Assembly (NCBI GenBank): GCA_001275005.1
Contig: JWZX01003096.1
Location: 1 to 36,115, forward strand
Source of the DNA: Chrysochromulina tobinii
Lineage: Eukaryota; Haptophyta; Prymnesiales; Chrysochromulinaceae
DNA: 36,115 nucleotides
Reading direction: 5' to 3'
Below, one piece after another: positions 18,574 through 26,340 of this stretch. Below the pieces are notes generated by a model. That model was given only the letters and a program-made list of their open reading frames with translations, was not told the DNA's origin and searched no databases. A program made the translations under genes and the position numbers. The number at the start of each line of letters is the position of its first letter. Position 1 is the stretch's first letter.

Positions 18574-20589
18574 ATGTCGTGGGTGCGCTGCGTATCGTGC
18601 TTCCTGCCACCGCCTCACGTCGAGGGCCTCCTCAAGAACGGAGACCGCGTGCGCGTCCATGGACAGAAGATCCTGCACTTCAAGTCAGCACGCAGTGTCC
18701 TGCTCGCTGACCGCGCGGCTGTGGGCTGGCCCACACGCACGACTCTGAAGGGCATCACGGGACTGGCTGGCGAGACGATCGATCTCGCAACAATGGCCGA
18801 CCCGCCCGTCCCAGGCGTTCAGGTGATCAACGTGCCTGCACTGGAGGAGGAGGAGGAGCATGCCGACCTCATCTTTGGCGATCAGATCTACAACATCGAC
18901 ATCTGGTATTCGGTGGCCCTGGAGGCTTCGCAGCGGCGTTGCTTCAAGTGCTGGATCCGCGTGGTGGCCCAGGAGGACGCGGAGCGCAAAGCGTGGAAGT
19001 CGAGCATGTCGAACGTTTTCACGCGTCGAGCGAAGGCCGAGGAGGCGGTCACCGGCCTCGAGCCGGTGCGGCGCGGTAAATCGGGTCGACGGGGCGGATA
19101 CGACTATGACGGCGGGAGCGGCCGCGACGACCGCATACAGCAGCTCTCGTCGTCGGGAGAGGACCTCTCGGGCTGGGACGGAACTGGGCCACCTCCGCCA
19201 GGCAGCGCGTACAAGTACAGCGGCGGCGACCACAGGACCGGCCTGCATAACCAGCTCGTGTGGAATCCGGTCATGATGACGTGGGAGGACGTTCCAGTGG
19301 ACCCCGAAAGCGCTTGGCGCGCGCTACGCTCGTGGAGGCTCTTTCGCATCTGGCGGCTGCGCGCCGAGGAGCGCAAGCGGCGGCAGGAGGTCGCCCGCAA
19401 GGCCGTTAAATTCATGACCATGAAAGGAGACGACCGACTGAAGCTGCGCGGTTTGCAGGCATTCGCGAGCCGTTCGCCCTTCTGGGATCCCAAGTTGTCG
19501 AGCCCTGCGGTCATTTACTCCCCCGACCGCTTCTGGTGTGAGTCGACCGTGCACCAGGAGCGCGAGGGCGCGCACGGCTGGCCTCTCATCAAGGCGGAAA
19601 GCAAGAGCGTCTACCGCTTCGGATTTCGAATCGCTGGCAGCGGCGGCGGGATGGTGGTGGGCGTCTCTGATGCTTCTCATCCTGACGAGCCCCTCGAAGT
19701 GGCGTCCGCTTGGGGTCTGCACCTGACGCACGGCGCGCTGTTCACGAAGCACAATGACCGGAGCCAGCGCGGCACCCTCTCCACGAAGACGCTTCTCACC
19801 GATGTCTTCGAGTACGATGATGAGAAAGGCGAGCCGGTCGATAACGTGGTCGACCTAACGGTCGAGGTAGACTACACACACGCCACCGGAGGTCGACTCT
19901 CATTCGGGGTCGCGGGGGGGCCACTCATCGAAGCCCCCGTGGTCTTGCCCAGCTGTGTACGACCGTGGGCCTACCTGTGGAACGACTTCGACTCGGTCGC
20001 CCTTGATGGGCGTCTACAGGTCAGCCGGCACCGGGCGCTCAAGGATTCACCGAGATCCCCACCCAAAGATCCGTCAGCACCGGGACCACTGCCGCTGCGG
20101 CTGCGCCATAAGCCGCCGCCCTTCAGCCACACGAGCGCCGAGAGCCTCGAACGCACGCTCAGCGGCCTCGCCGCTGGACCCAAAGTCGGTTACATGCCCT
20201 CTTGGCTCCTCTCCTACCGATCCGACAGCGGCAGTGGCAGCGGCACAGCGACCGATGGCGGCGTCACGCCAAAGCGCAGTGCATCGGCGTCGCGCCGGAA
20301 GCGGCACGGCCTCCACGCGCGCATCCACGTTGAGGAGAGCACCAGCCCCAGCAAGCGATGGGTCTCGCCGCGCCAGGCGCGCCGTTCCCCAACGCCCAAG
20401 TCTCACAGCGCAGATGAAGATCATCCCCGTAAGGAGCCGCTGCGCTCGCCAGGGAGGGCGTCGCCGCGCTCGGCGTCGATGCTCTCGCCGCGCTCGTCGC
20501 GCGGACGTGGGCCTGTGCACATGTGGGACATGGTCCGTCATGTCACGAACATGTACATGGACCTGCCCATGCAGCTCAAGCAGCAGTAG
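18574..20589 (+). CDS. SPRY/concanavalin-like domain protein
   Basis: Single-exon frame of 671 aa. The N-terminal 150 residues contain IYNIDIWYSVALEA, later followed by EDAERKAWKSSMSNVF, which recall the last strand and helix of a PH-like domain, but weakly. A basic Arg/Trp-rich helix follows at about 250-290 (WRALRSWRLFRIWRLRAEER), possibly calmodulin-binding. Residues about 345-485 look like an SPRY or concanavalin-type beta sandwich: YRFGFRIAGSGGGMVVGVSD, then WGLHLTHGALFTK, VDLTVEVDYTHATGGRLSFG and VRPWAYLWNDFDSVAL, in the order expected for SPRY (GxxxW-like turn, 'D-xx-g-LsF', 'rPw--l---D-v'). The last 170 residues are a disordered Ser/Pro/Arg tail. SPRY domains bind proteins; no partner can be inferred. 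Confidence 0.6.
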   Translation: MSWVRCVSCFLPPPHVEGLLKNGDRVRVHGQKILHFKSARSVLLADRAAVGWPTRTTLKGITGLAGETIDLATMADPPVPGVQVINVPALEEEEEHADLIFGDQIYNIDIWYSVALEASQRRCFKCWIRVVAQEDAERKAWKSSMSNVFTRRAKAEEAVTGLEPVRRGKSGRRGGYDYDGGSGRDDRIQQLSSSGEDLSGWDGTGPPPPGSAYKYSGGDHRTGLHNQLVWNPVMMTWEDVPVDPESAWRALRSWRLFRIWRLRAEERKRRQEVARKAVKFMTMKGDDRLKLRGLQAFASRSPFWDPKLSSPAVIYSPDRFWCESTVHQEREGAHGWPLIKAESKSVYRFGFRIAGSGGGMVVGVSDASHPDEPLEVASAWGLHLTHGALFTKHNDRSQRGTLSTKTLLTDVFEYDDEKGEPVDNVVDLTVEVDYTHATGGRLSFGVAGGPLIEAPVVLPSCVRPWAYLWNDFDSVALDGRLQVSRHRALKDSPRSPPKDPSAPGPLPLRLRHKPPPFSHTSAESLERTLSGLAAGPKVGYMPSWLLSYRSDSGSGSGTATDGGVTPKRSASASRRKRHGLHARIHVEESTSPSKRWVSPRQARRSPTPKSHSADEDHPRKEPLRSPGRASPRSASMLSPRSSRGRGPVHMWDMVRHVTNMYMDLPMQLKQQ

Positions 20590-20982
20590 GATGCCCAATA
20601 CGCGGTCCAGTGCCACACCGCCCGGCCCGAGTAGGGCCAGGACTTTATTATGACGTATATGATGACTCCTTTCGGGTTGTGACAGTGCGGCACGGGCTAC
20701 TGTACGGCTGTTGAGAAAAGGACTCGCTTTCCCCCGATTCTCCGTCCCGCACACCGCTCGGTCCGTGGTCCGACCCCGCCGCGCGGCCCGGCGCGCCGGG
20801 CGGCCCGGCCGGCGGTCGCCCGCAACCGAGAACCGTACAGGCGCGCCTAAGTGAAACGTTTAGACGTTTCGAAATCGCGCCGCTTTTCGCCCGCGTATAC
20901 GGAAGGGCTACACGTTCGAATAGTGACCGACGAAGCTCGAAGGGGCCGCTTTACGCGGTTTCGCGTGTTACTACAACAGTAA
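20590..20982. other. Convergent intergenic region with GC palindrome
   Basis: About 390 bp between two 3' ends. It holds a perfect 16-nt GC palindrome, gcccggcgcgccgggc, at 20786-20801 in a longer GC-only stretch, and a 7-bp hairpin (gaaacgt/acgtttc, 4-nt loop) at 20853-20870. These could be 3'-end or transcript-separating structures. I see no gene. Confidence 0.45.
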
Positions 20983-22985
20983 TCACTGAGTGCGTTGGGC
21001 TTTGCCAATGGTGGCCACACCACCGTCCAGCACACGTGGCGCTGCAGCCGGCCGCTGCGCCGCGCTTTGTCGCCACGCATGCTCGCAACTCCGATTGAGG
21101 GGCGTGAAGAGGGCGCGCGGTGCCGGCCTCGGGCGGCCCTGCGCGTCGTAGAGAGCGCAGCTAAAGAAGGTGCGCAGCTCGTCGGCATCCTTGAACTTGT
21201 GGAACGCAGCCGGCGTGGTCGAGAGGGGCCAGCGCACCCAGTCCTCGCCTTTGGCATGCAACTTACGGTACTTGAGCGGCCCATGCTGGTAGAGGCAGCC
21301 GATGTTAAGCACGCTCACACCTGCCTGCTTCTTGAGTGCAAAGGCGATGGTGACATCCTCGCCACCGTACGTGAAGCGGTCCACACGTGCCAGGAAGGCA
21401 GGGTACTCGGCGGCCACGAACGTCTGCAGATGAGCGAGCGCGGAGCGTGAAAGGCCGTAGCCGGCGCCCCCCGCCGCATGGCAAAGGGCAAAGGAGGCTA
21501 CCCGGCACGATGCCATCCCAAAGAGTAGAGGCTGCTCGTACCTGACGACAGACGCAATCAGAGGTCATCCCAAAGAGTAGAGGCTGCTCGTACCTGATGA
21601 CAGACGCAATCAGAGGTCATCCCAAAGAGTAGAGGCTGCTCGTGCCTGATGACAGACGCAATCAGAGATCATCCCAAAGAGTAGAGGCTGCTCGTACCTG
21701 ACGAGGCAGGTCATCAGAGGCCATCAGAGGTCATCAGAGGTCATCAGGGGCTGCTCGTACCTGATGACGGACGAACCAGACGCACTCAAACGCAGTCAAA
21801 CGTGAGGGCAGTCGTACCCGACGAAAGCCATCCAACTCGCCGAGCGATGCGGGGCGCGATCAGACGAAATCAGACGTCTGGGCGGTCGTACCCGACGATG
21901 TCATCCAACTCGCCGAGCAGCCGCAACAGATGGTGGGGCACGGGCACGGTGTCTGGATCGAGCTTGAGGAAGACTAGCTTCGGCGGCGGGTTGGGGTGGC
22001 TCGAGTTGGAGAATGAGACCGGAGCCAGGCGCCCATGGCCACTGCTACCACCACTCCCATCCACGTCATCTGCTGCCACCACGTCATCTGCTGCCACCAC
22101 GTCATCACCGTCGCGACCGCGAACTCCTCCGCTGCCACCTCCGCCGCTGCTTCCCACGCCAAAGCGGCGCGCCATTGCCACGAAGAGGTGAAGCACCTTG
22201 CGGCGCGCGAGCCAGCCCTCGCGCACGCCCGTGCAGCCCCCTCCCGACCCGGCAGCCTGGCATCGCTGCGCCCGACAGTCCTGGCACCGATACACGTGTA
22301 CAGTCACCGAGCCACCTGTGCTCGGCGCAATGGCGGCGGCATCGCGCGGGTCGTCGCCGTCGGTCATGAGCACAAGGTCAGCGCCGCGCGTCATCTGGAG
22401 CCACGTGTCCGCGGCCGCCTGCAACAGCCGATGTTCCGCATCGGACTCGTGCACTGCCATACCGAGCACCACTGAGCTCCACCCTAACCGTGGGTGGAGC
22501 GGCATGCTCGCCTGCGCCGCTGCTTCGCACCGCGACTCCAGCGCACCCGTGCGATCAACACATCGCCTCTCTACCGAGCGGGCGCACGCGAGGACGCGCT
22601 CGCGCGCCGGTGGCTCGGCAGTGCCCTGTCCGCCCGATTGAGAAGAGCACCGAGCATGAGCATCGCGCACGTCCTCGAGCTCGAGGCATGGTACATTGCG
22701 CGGCAGCACCAAGTGAAACGTTTCGCCCTCGTTTTCCAATGAGCGTCTCGCCGCACGTTTGACTAGCCTCCGATGTTGTGTGGAGCTCAACGATGCCGCC
22801 GGCTCGGGCAGCGGTGGCAAGGGTGAAGAGTCGTTCAATGGCGCAATATTTGGCGCACTATGATTCGTGCTGACGGCAGGCCTGCGTAGTGGACTGACTG
22901 GCGGCAGAGCCGATAGCCATCTTCCCCATAGCGTGACGGAAGCTACTGTCGTCGCACAGACTAGGAGGCGAGGATGCCATCGCAT
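20983..22985 (-). CDS. GT31 / Fringe-like beta-1,3-glycosyltransferase, type II membrane (two exons, 550 aa)
   Basis: Exon 1 (22985-21892) and exon 2 (21541-20983) join in phase 2 to 550 aa. The start MRWHPRLLVCATTVASVTLW gives a short cytosolic tail and a signal anchor, as for Golgi enzymes; an upstream Met (23228) is less likely. Catalytic motifs follow the Fringe/C1GalT order: ADTWLQM (about 191), VREGWLARRKVLHLF (about 275), the DxD-type metal motif KLVFLKLDPDTV (about 337), AAGGAGYGLSRSAL in exon 2, and GGEDVTIAFALKKQAGVSV (the family 'EDV' acidic element). A Gly/Asp-rich repeat-bearing insert (VVAADD twice) precedes the DxD motif. Members transfer Gal, GlcNAc or GalNAc in beta-1,3 linkage from UDP-sugars; the donor here is unknown. 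The intron is exceptional (see its entry). Confidence 0.8.
21514..21721. repeat. 52-bp tandem repeat, four copies overlapping an exon-intron border
   Basis: Copies start at 21514, 21566, 21618 and 21670 (each catcccaaagagtagaggct...). Copies 1-3 differ at one to three positions; copy 4 diverges in its last third. The first 28 bp of copy 1 are the start of exon 2 of the glycosyltransferase. At 21711-21750 there are also four copies of a 10-bp unit (tcatcagagg), and a partial fifth copy lies near 21749-21772. Confidence 0.9.
21542..21891 (-). other. 350-nt intron built of duplicated exon-border sequence
   Basis: In minus-strand reading, exon 1 ends ...atcgtcgg and the intron starts gtacgaccgc; the intron ends tctgtcgtcag and exon 2 starts gtacgagcagcc. 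Both borders therefore read GG/AG followed by GTACGA. Phase 2 on both sides restores DIVG-YEQPLLFG and joins the GT31 motifs. The intron holds further tandem copies of exon 2's first 28 nt and a copy of exon 1's last 35 nt. Confidence 0.8.
21811..21920. repeat. Imperfect 35-bp duplication of the end of exon 1
   Basis: 21885-21919 (gtcgtacccgacga...tccaactcgccgag) is coding. A copy at 21811-21845, 74 bp away, lies in the intron with about three changes and a 1-bp insertion. It repeats the donor-site sequence. Confidence 0.8.
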
Positions 22986-23403
22986 CGAGGGCCGCTGCAA
23001 CGTGAAGAGGTTGCAGCGGCTGTGAAAGAGATATTGGTTTGACGAGGCGAAGCCGCCCAAGAAGCCGCCCCCACGATATCGAAACCGACACAGAGGATAC
23101 GTGAAGTAGTGAAGTGATGTGGTGCTGTTCAACACAACGCGCAGACCTCCGGACACGCGGGGAGCCGCTATGAAGAAGTGCCCCCTTAGGCGCCACGAGA
23201 GTGCTATGGCGTTGACAGGCACCCGCACTCCGTGCTCGGCGCGCGCCCGGACTCCATTCTTCAGGCAATAGCCAATACAATGACTTGAGTTTCCGGCTTG
23301 ACGATTCTGACTAAACCCATCAGAAACGTGTTATTGTCGGTTTCTTTCTTTGCGCGCCGGGGGACTACTTTCCGACGACGTTCCATCGTGCGCACCTCCT
23401 AGG
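22986..23403. promoter_or_regulatory. Divergent promoter region between the GT31 and EF-hand genes
   Basis: About 420 bp between divergent starts. Composition becomes AT-richer at 23270-23350, just before the EF-hand gene. A minus-strand frame continuing from the glycosyltransferase to 23228 has no family features and is probably 5' UTR. No specific motif is recognised. Confidence 0.35.
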
Positions 23404-24729
23404 ATGGGTTGTGGCGCGAGCACTGCGGCCCCGGGCTCTGGCGATGGCAAACCGATCCAGATGAAGGACCATGCCCTGAAGAAGGGGATCATGCTTGCTG
23501 GGAAGGGCGAGAAGGGCAAGTACAGCATGCCGGCACTCTTTGCGCAATTTGACGCCGACGGCGATGGCAAGCTCGACATCTATGAGCTTGCGCGTGCCTT
23601 CCGTGCGATCGGCCTCGAGAAGCGCCAAGGCGGGGATTCTGACATGGACAAGGCAACGTTCAAGTCGTTTGGTACAGACAAGGACGGCTACGTGGACATG
23701 AAGGAGATCGACGCCAACATGAACGACAAGCTGCGGGCAAAGATCGAAAAGAAGATCGAAATGGGCTGGGAGTTCGACAAGGAGAAGTGGGATGCGTCCG
23801 TAAAGCGCCACAAGAAGTGGGACATGAAAAAGATCTTTGCGCAGTTCGACGCCGACGGTGACGGCAAGCTCGACATCTACCAGATTGCGCGCGCCTTCCG
23901 TGCCCTGGGCCTGCCCAAGCGCGATGGCACGAAGATGGAGATGGACAAGGAAATGTTCAAGTCGTTCGACACGAACGGCGATGGCTACGTGAGCATGGAG
24001 GAGTTCGATAAGAACCTGAAGCCGAAGACGCGCCGCAAGATCGAGAATATCCTCGAGGCCGGTTGGACGTTTGACAAGGCGGCGTGGGAAGCGTCGGTGG
24101 CCCGCCACAAGAAGTACGACATGAAGCAGATCTTTGCGCAGTTCGACGCCGACGGTGACGGCAAGCTCGACATCTACGAGATCGCGCGCGCCTTCCGTGC
24201 GATGGGCCTTCCCAAGCGCGATGGCGAGAAGATGGAGATGGACAAGGCCATGTTCAAGTCGTTCGACACGGACGGTGATGGCTACGTGAGCATGGAAGAG
24301 CTCGATGCGAACCTGAAGCCGAAGACGCGCCGCAAGATCGAGCTCGCCCTCGAGGCCGGTTGGAAGTTCGACAAGCCGACGTGGGACGCGTCGGTGGCCC
24401 GCCACAAGAAGTACAACATGGCGGATATCTTCAAGGGCTTTGACACCGACGGCGATGGCAAGCTCACCATGCGGGAGTTCCAGCGCGCCTTCCGCGCGAT
24501 GGGCTTGCCCAAGCGTGATGGCACCAAGATGGAGGTCGACAAAGCCATGTTCGACTCGTTCGACACGGACGGTGACGGCTACATCTCGCTCGTCGAGTTC
24601 CAGGAGAACATTCAACCGAAGACTCGCAGGAAGATTGAGCTCAAGCTGGAGTCGGGCTGGAAGTTTGACGAGATTAAGTGGGCAGAGTCGGCCGAGCGCC
24701 ACAAGGATGATCCGAAACCCGGCGCATGA
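23404..24729 (+). CDS. Eight-EF-hand calcium-binding protein with N-terminal acylation signal
   Basis: 441 aa from atg at 23404. This start gives MGCGAST, a typical N-myristoylation (Gly2) plus palmitoylation (Cys3) signal, so I prefer it over the in-frame Met at 23350. The rest is four tandem modules of 99 aa (297 bp), each with two EF-hands and ending in a KTRRKIE...AGWKFD helix. The loops are: 1 DADGDGKLDIYE; 2 GTDKDGYVDMKE (Gly for the first Asp ligand, probably weak); 3 DADGDGKLDIYQ (Gln at position 12 in place of the bidentate Glu, probably weak or Mg2+-type); 4 DTNGDGYVSMEE; 5 DADGDGKLDIYE; 6 DTDGDGYVSMEE; 7 DTDGDGKLTMRE; 8 DTDGDGYISLVE. Six sites look fully competent. There is no kinase or other effector domain, so it is a membrane-anchored Ca2+ sensor or buffer. 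Modules 2 and 3 are almost identical in DNA, so duplication was recent or is being homogenised. Confidence 0.85.
   Translation: MGCGASTAAPGSGDGKPIQMKDHALKKGIMLAGKGEKGKYSMPALFAQFDADGDGKLDIYELARAFRAIGLEKRQGGDSDMDKATFKSFGTDKDGYVDMKEIDANMNDKLRAKIEKKIEMGWEFDKEKWDASVKRHKKWDMKKIFAQFDADGDGKLDIYQIARAFRALGLPKRDGTKMEMDKEMFKSFDTNGDGYVSMEEFDKNLKPKTRRKIENILEAGWTFDKAAWEASVARHKKYDMKQIFAQFDADGDGKLDIYEIARAFRAMGLPKRDGEKMEMDKAMFKSFDTDGDGYVSMEELDANLKPKTRRKIELALEAGWKFDKPTWDASVARHKKYNMADIFKGFDTDGDGKLTMREFQRAFRAMGLPKRDGTKMEVDKAMFDSFDTDGDGYISLVEFQENIQPKTRRKIELKLESGWKFDEIKWAESAERHKDDPKPGA
23539..24720. repeat. Four coding tandem repeats of 297 bp
   Basis: Equivalent points are at 23539, 23836, 24133 and 24430, exactly 297 bp apart. 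Copies 2 and 3 share long identical stretches; copy 4 is the most diverged over its first EF-hand. Confidence 0.9.
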
Positions 24730-24834
24730 AAAGAGTATGACCATGTATCCGGATGACAACGATCTGAATCTTGGAGCGCGAGATGCTGCAAGATACCGCT
24801 CGTGCCTGGTTTCCAGGTTTCTGGTTTGGCGCGG

Positions 24835-24936
24835 CATGCAGTTCGCGTGCTTGCCGTGGGCATGATACGGCTCGGGCGCTGCTTGGGCGTGGGTTCCAGG
24901 GTTGGCGCGACATGCAGTTCGCGTGCTTGCCGTGGG
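24835..24936. repeat. 26-bp perfect direct repeat, 76 bp apart
   Basis: catgcagttcgcgtgcttgc followed by cgtggg occurs at 24835-24860 and 24911-24936. It is flanked by looser similarity (ggtttccagg/gggttccagg), so a unit of about 76 bp was duplicated in the 3' flank of the EF-hand gene. Confidence 0.85.
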
Positions 24937-25991
24937 GGTGCGATGATGAATCCGCGAAGGTAGAATTAGCCTTAGCGGCGAAGATGGGTCGTGGTTAGGG
25001 CATGTCTTGTCGGAACCGTGTTTCAGAGCCGAGAGCGAACACCGCGCATCGGAGATAAGATGCTGTCTGTGCTTCGTTACCGTATCGCGTATGCCGGTAT
25101 GCGTCTCAGTCGCGCTCCCGATCGTCGTGTCGCACTCGCGGTGGTGTCATGTCAGGCGCGTGGCGGACTGGCCGTCAACTGGCCGGGTCTGCATCGCCAT
25201 GGAGCACGGTCTGCGTCGGCACGCGTCGACCGGAGTCGACGGTACGCGAGAGCGATATACGGATCGATGGGCTAGGCCGGCTTGCATGGGCGGTCGGCGA
25301 GGCGCACTGAGTGGGCCGGTTGCGTTTCCAACGATGTTCGGTTGTTCGCCAAATCGAAACCAAGCCCGAGGTCGTGGCCGCGCGCGCAGTCCGCGCTCCG
25401 CGGCGGTCCGCCCCTCCGCCGCCCGGCGCTCGCGCGCGACTCAACGCGTGTTCGCGCGGGGGCGGCATGGGGCGTTCCGTGCGGCTTGTGCTTCCTCGTT
25501 CTCGGTTCTCCATCCTCGTCGCTCGTGGGCCCTTCGTGCGCGACCTCCCGGCACCAGCGCGGAGCGCGCGGGGCCGGCCGGCCCGCATCGCCACCTAATC
25601 GCCACCGCGCACCGGGACGCCGGCGCGGGAGCGAACGCGACGGGGGCGCAGTCCGCTGTCTGCCTGTCCGTCCCTGAGCGCGTCCTGACTCCTCAGACCC
25701 GGAGACCGCTGCCCGCGGTAGCGAGCTGTGCCTAGCCTCATTATGTCCTGTGGAAACGATCATTGGGAATGCACATTTTCATACATTATAGCGTCGTCGC
25801 GAGTCGCTCGCACGTGCCGAAGGTTCGTACGGACCCGGCCTATCGTACGTCGTACGAGCCCCCTCGATACGGACATACCGCTCATCGTGCGTATACGCGC
25901 CGCGCGTGGACGTAGTAAGTGGCGTATCGCCGCGCGTGGTACGTCGATCACCGGTCCGCGGCGGGTGCTCTTGGGTGCTCGCGCGGCAGGC

Positions 25992-26026
25992 CGGGGACCG
26001 GGCGTGGGGGGCGGGGCGGGGGGCGA
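25992..26026 (+). other. G-rich run with G-quadruplex potential
   Basis: About six runs of three or more G within 35 nt on the plus strand (ggggaccgggcgtgggggg and onward). It lies in the intergenic region downstream of the type II membrane protein gene. Structure is a prediction only. Confidence 0.4.
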
Positions 26027-26340
26027 GGCGCAGTGGCGCACGCAAGGGTCCTTAGAAGCACGATCCGGTGGGGCTCCCACACAAAATTATACTCGTCCCC
26101 GGCGTGCTGCGCGCTGGTGCATCCCAGAAACCACCGATGGCGAATGGGCCGATGCGGGGTGGAGGTGTTGTTCGACAGCACGGACGGGAGACAGGTGCAA
26201 CTTCCTCGACGACCCGCTAGGCTGCATGTAGCTTTGTTTACGCGTACCGGCTATGTGGAGTTAGTGTGGAGGCTTGTGCGCTCTGGGGCGGGGCCCACAT
26301 CAGTGGGGACGCAGGACCTGGAGGTCACGTCAGTCGCGGC

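Larger units (their letters stand above)
24730..26340. other. 1.6-kb convergent intergenic region
   Basis: Between the 3' ends of the EF-hand and type II membrane protein genes. It contains a 26-bp direct repeat (24835-24860 and 24911-24936), a very CpG-rich stretch at about 25370-25730 and a G-rich run at 25992-26026. Several frames of 100-240 codons exist on both strands, but they are Arg/Ala-rich, overlap each other and resemble no protein; I treat them as composition artefacts. A non-coding RNA or missed gene cannot be excluded. Confidence 0.4.

Noticed and set aside
21514..21721. Regular 52-bp repeats that might suggest a CRISPR array
   Set aside because: The units are head-to-tail with no unique spacers, overlap exon 2 of a eukaryotic gene, and no cas gene is present. 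They are a minisatellite from exon duplication.
23365..24837. Long minus-strand open frame of about 490 codons over the EF-hand gene
   Set aside because: It is the shadow of the 297-bp coding repeats. Its sequence is a repetitive Leu/His/Val pattern with no family resemblance, while the plus strand gives eight clear EF-hands.
25007..25763. Overlapping open frames of 130-240 codons on both strands in the intergenic region
   Set aside because: All are Arg/Ala/Pro-rich products of very high GC, overlap one another in several frames, and show no hydrophobic or domain pattern.
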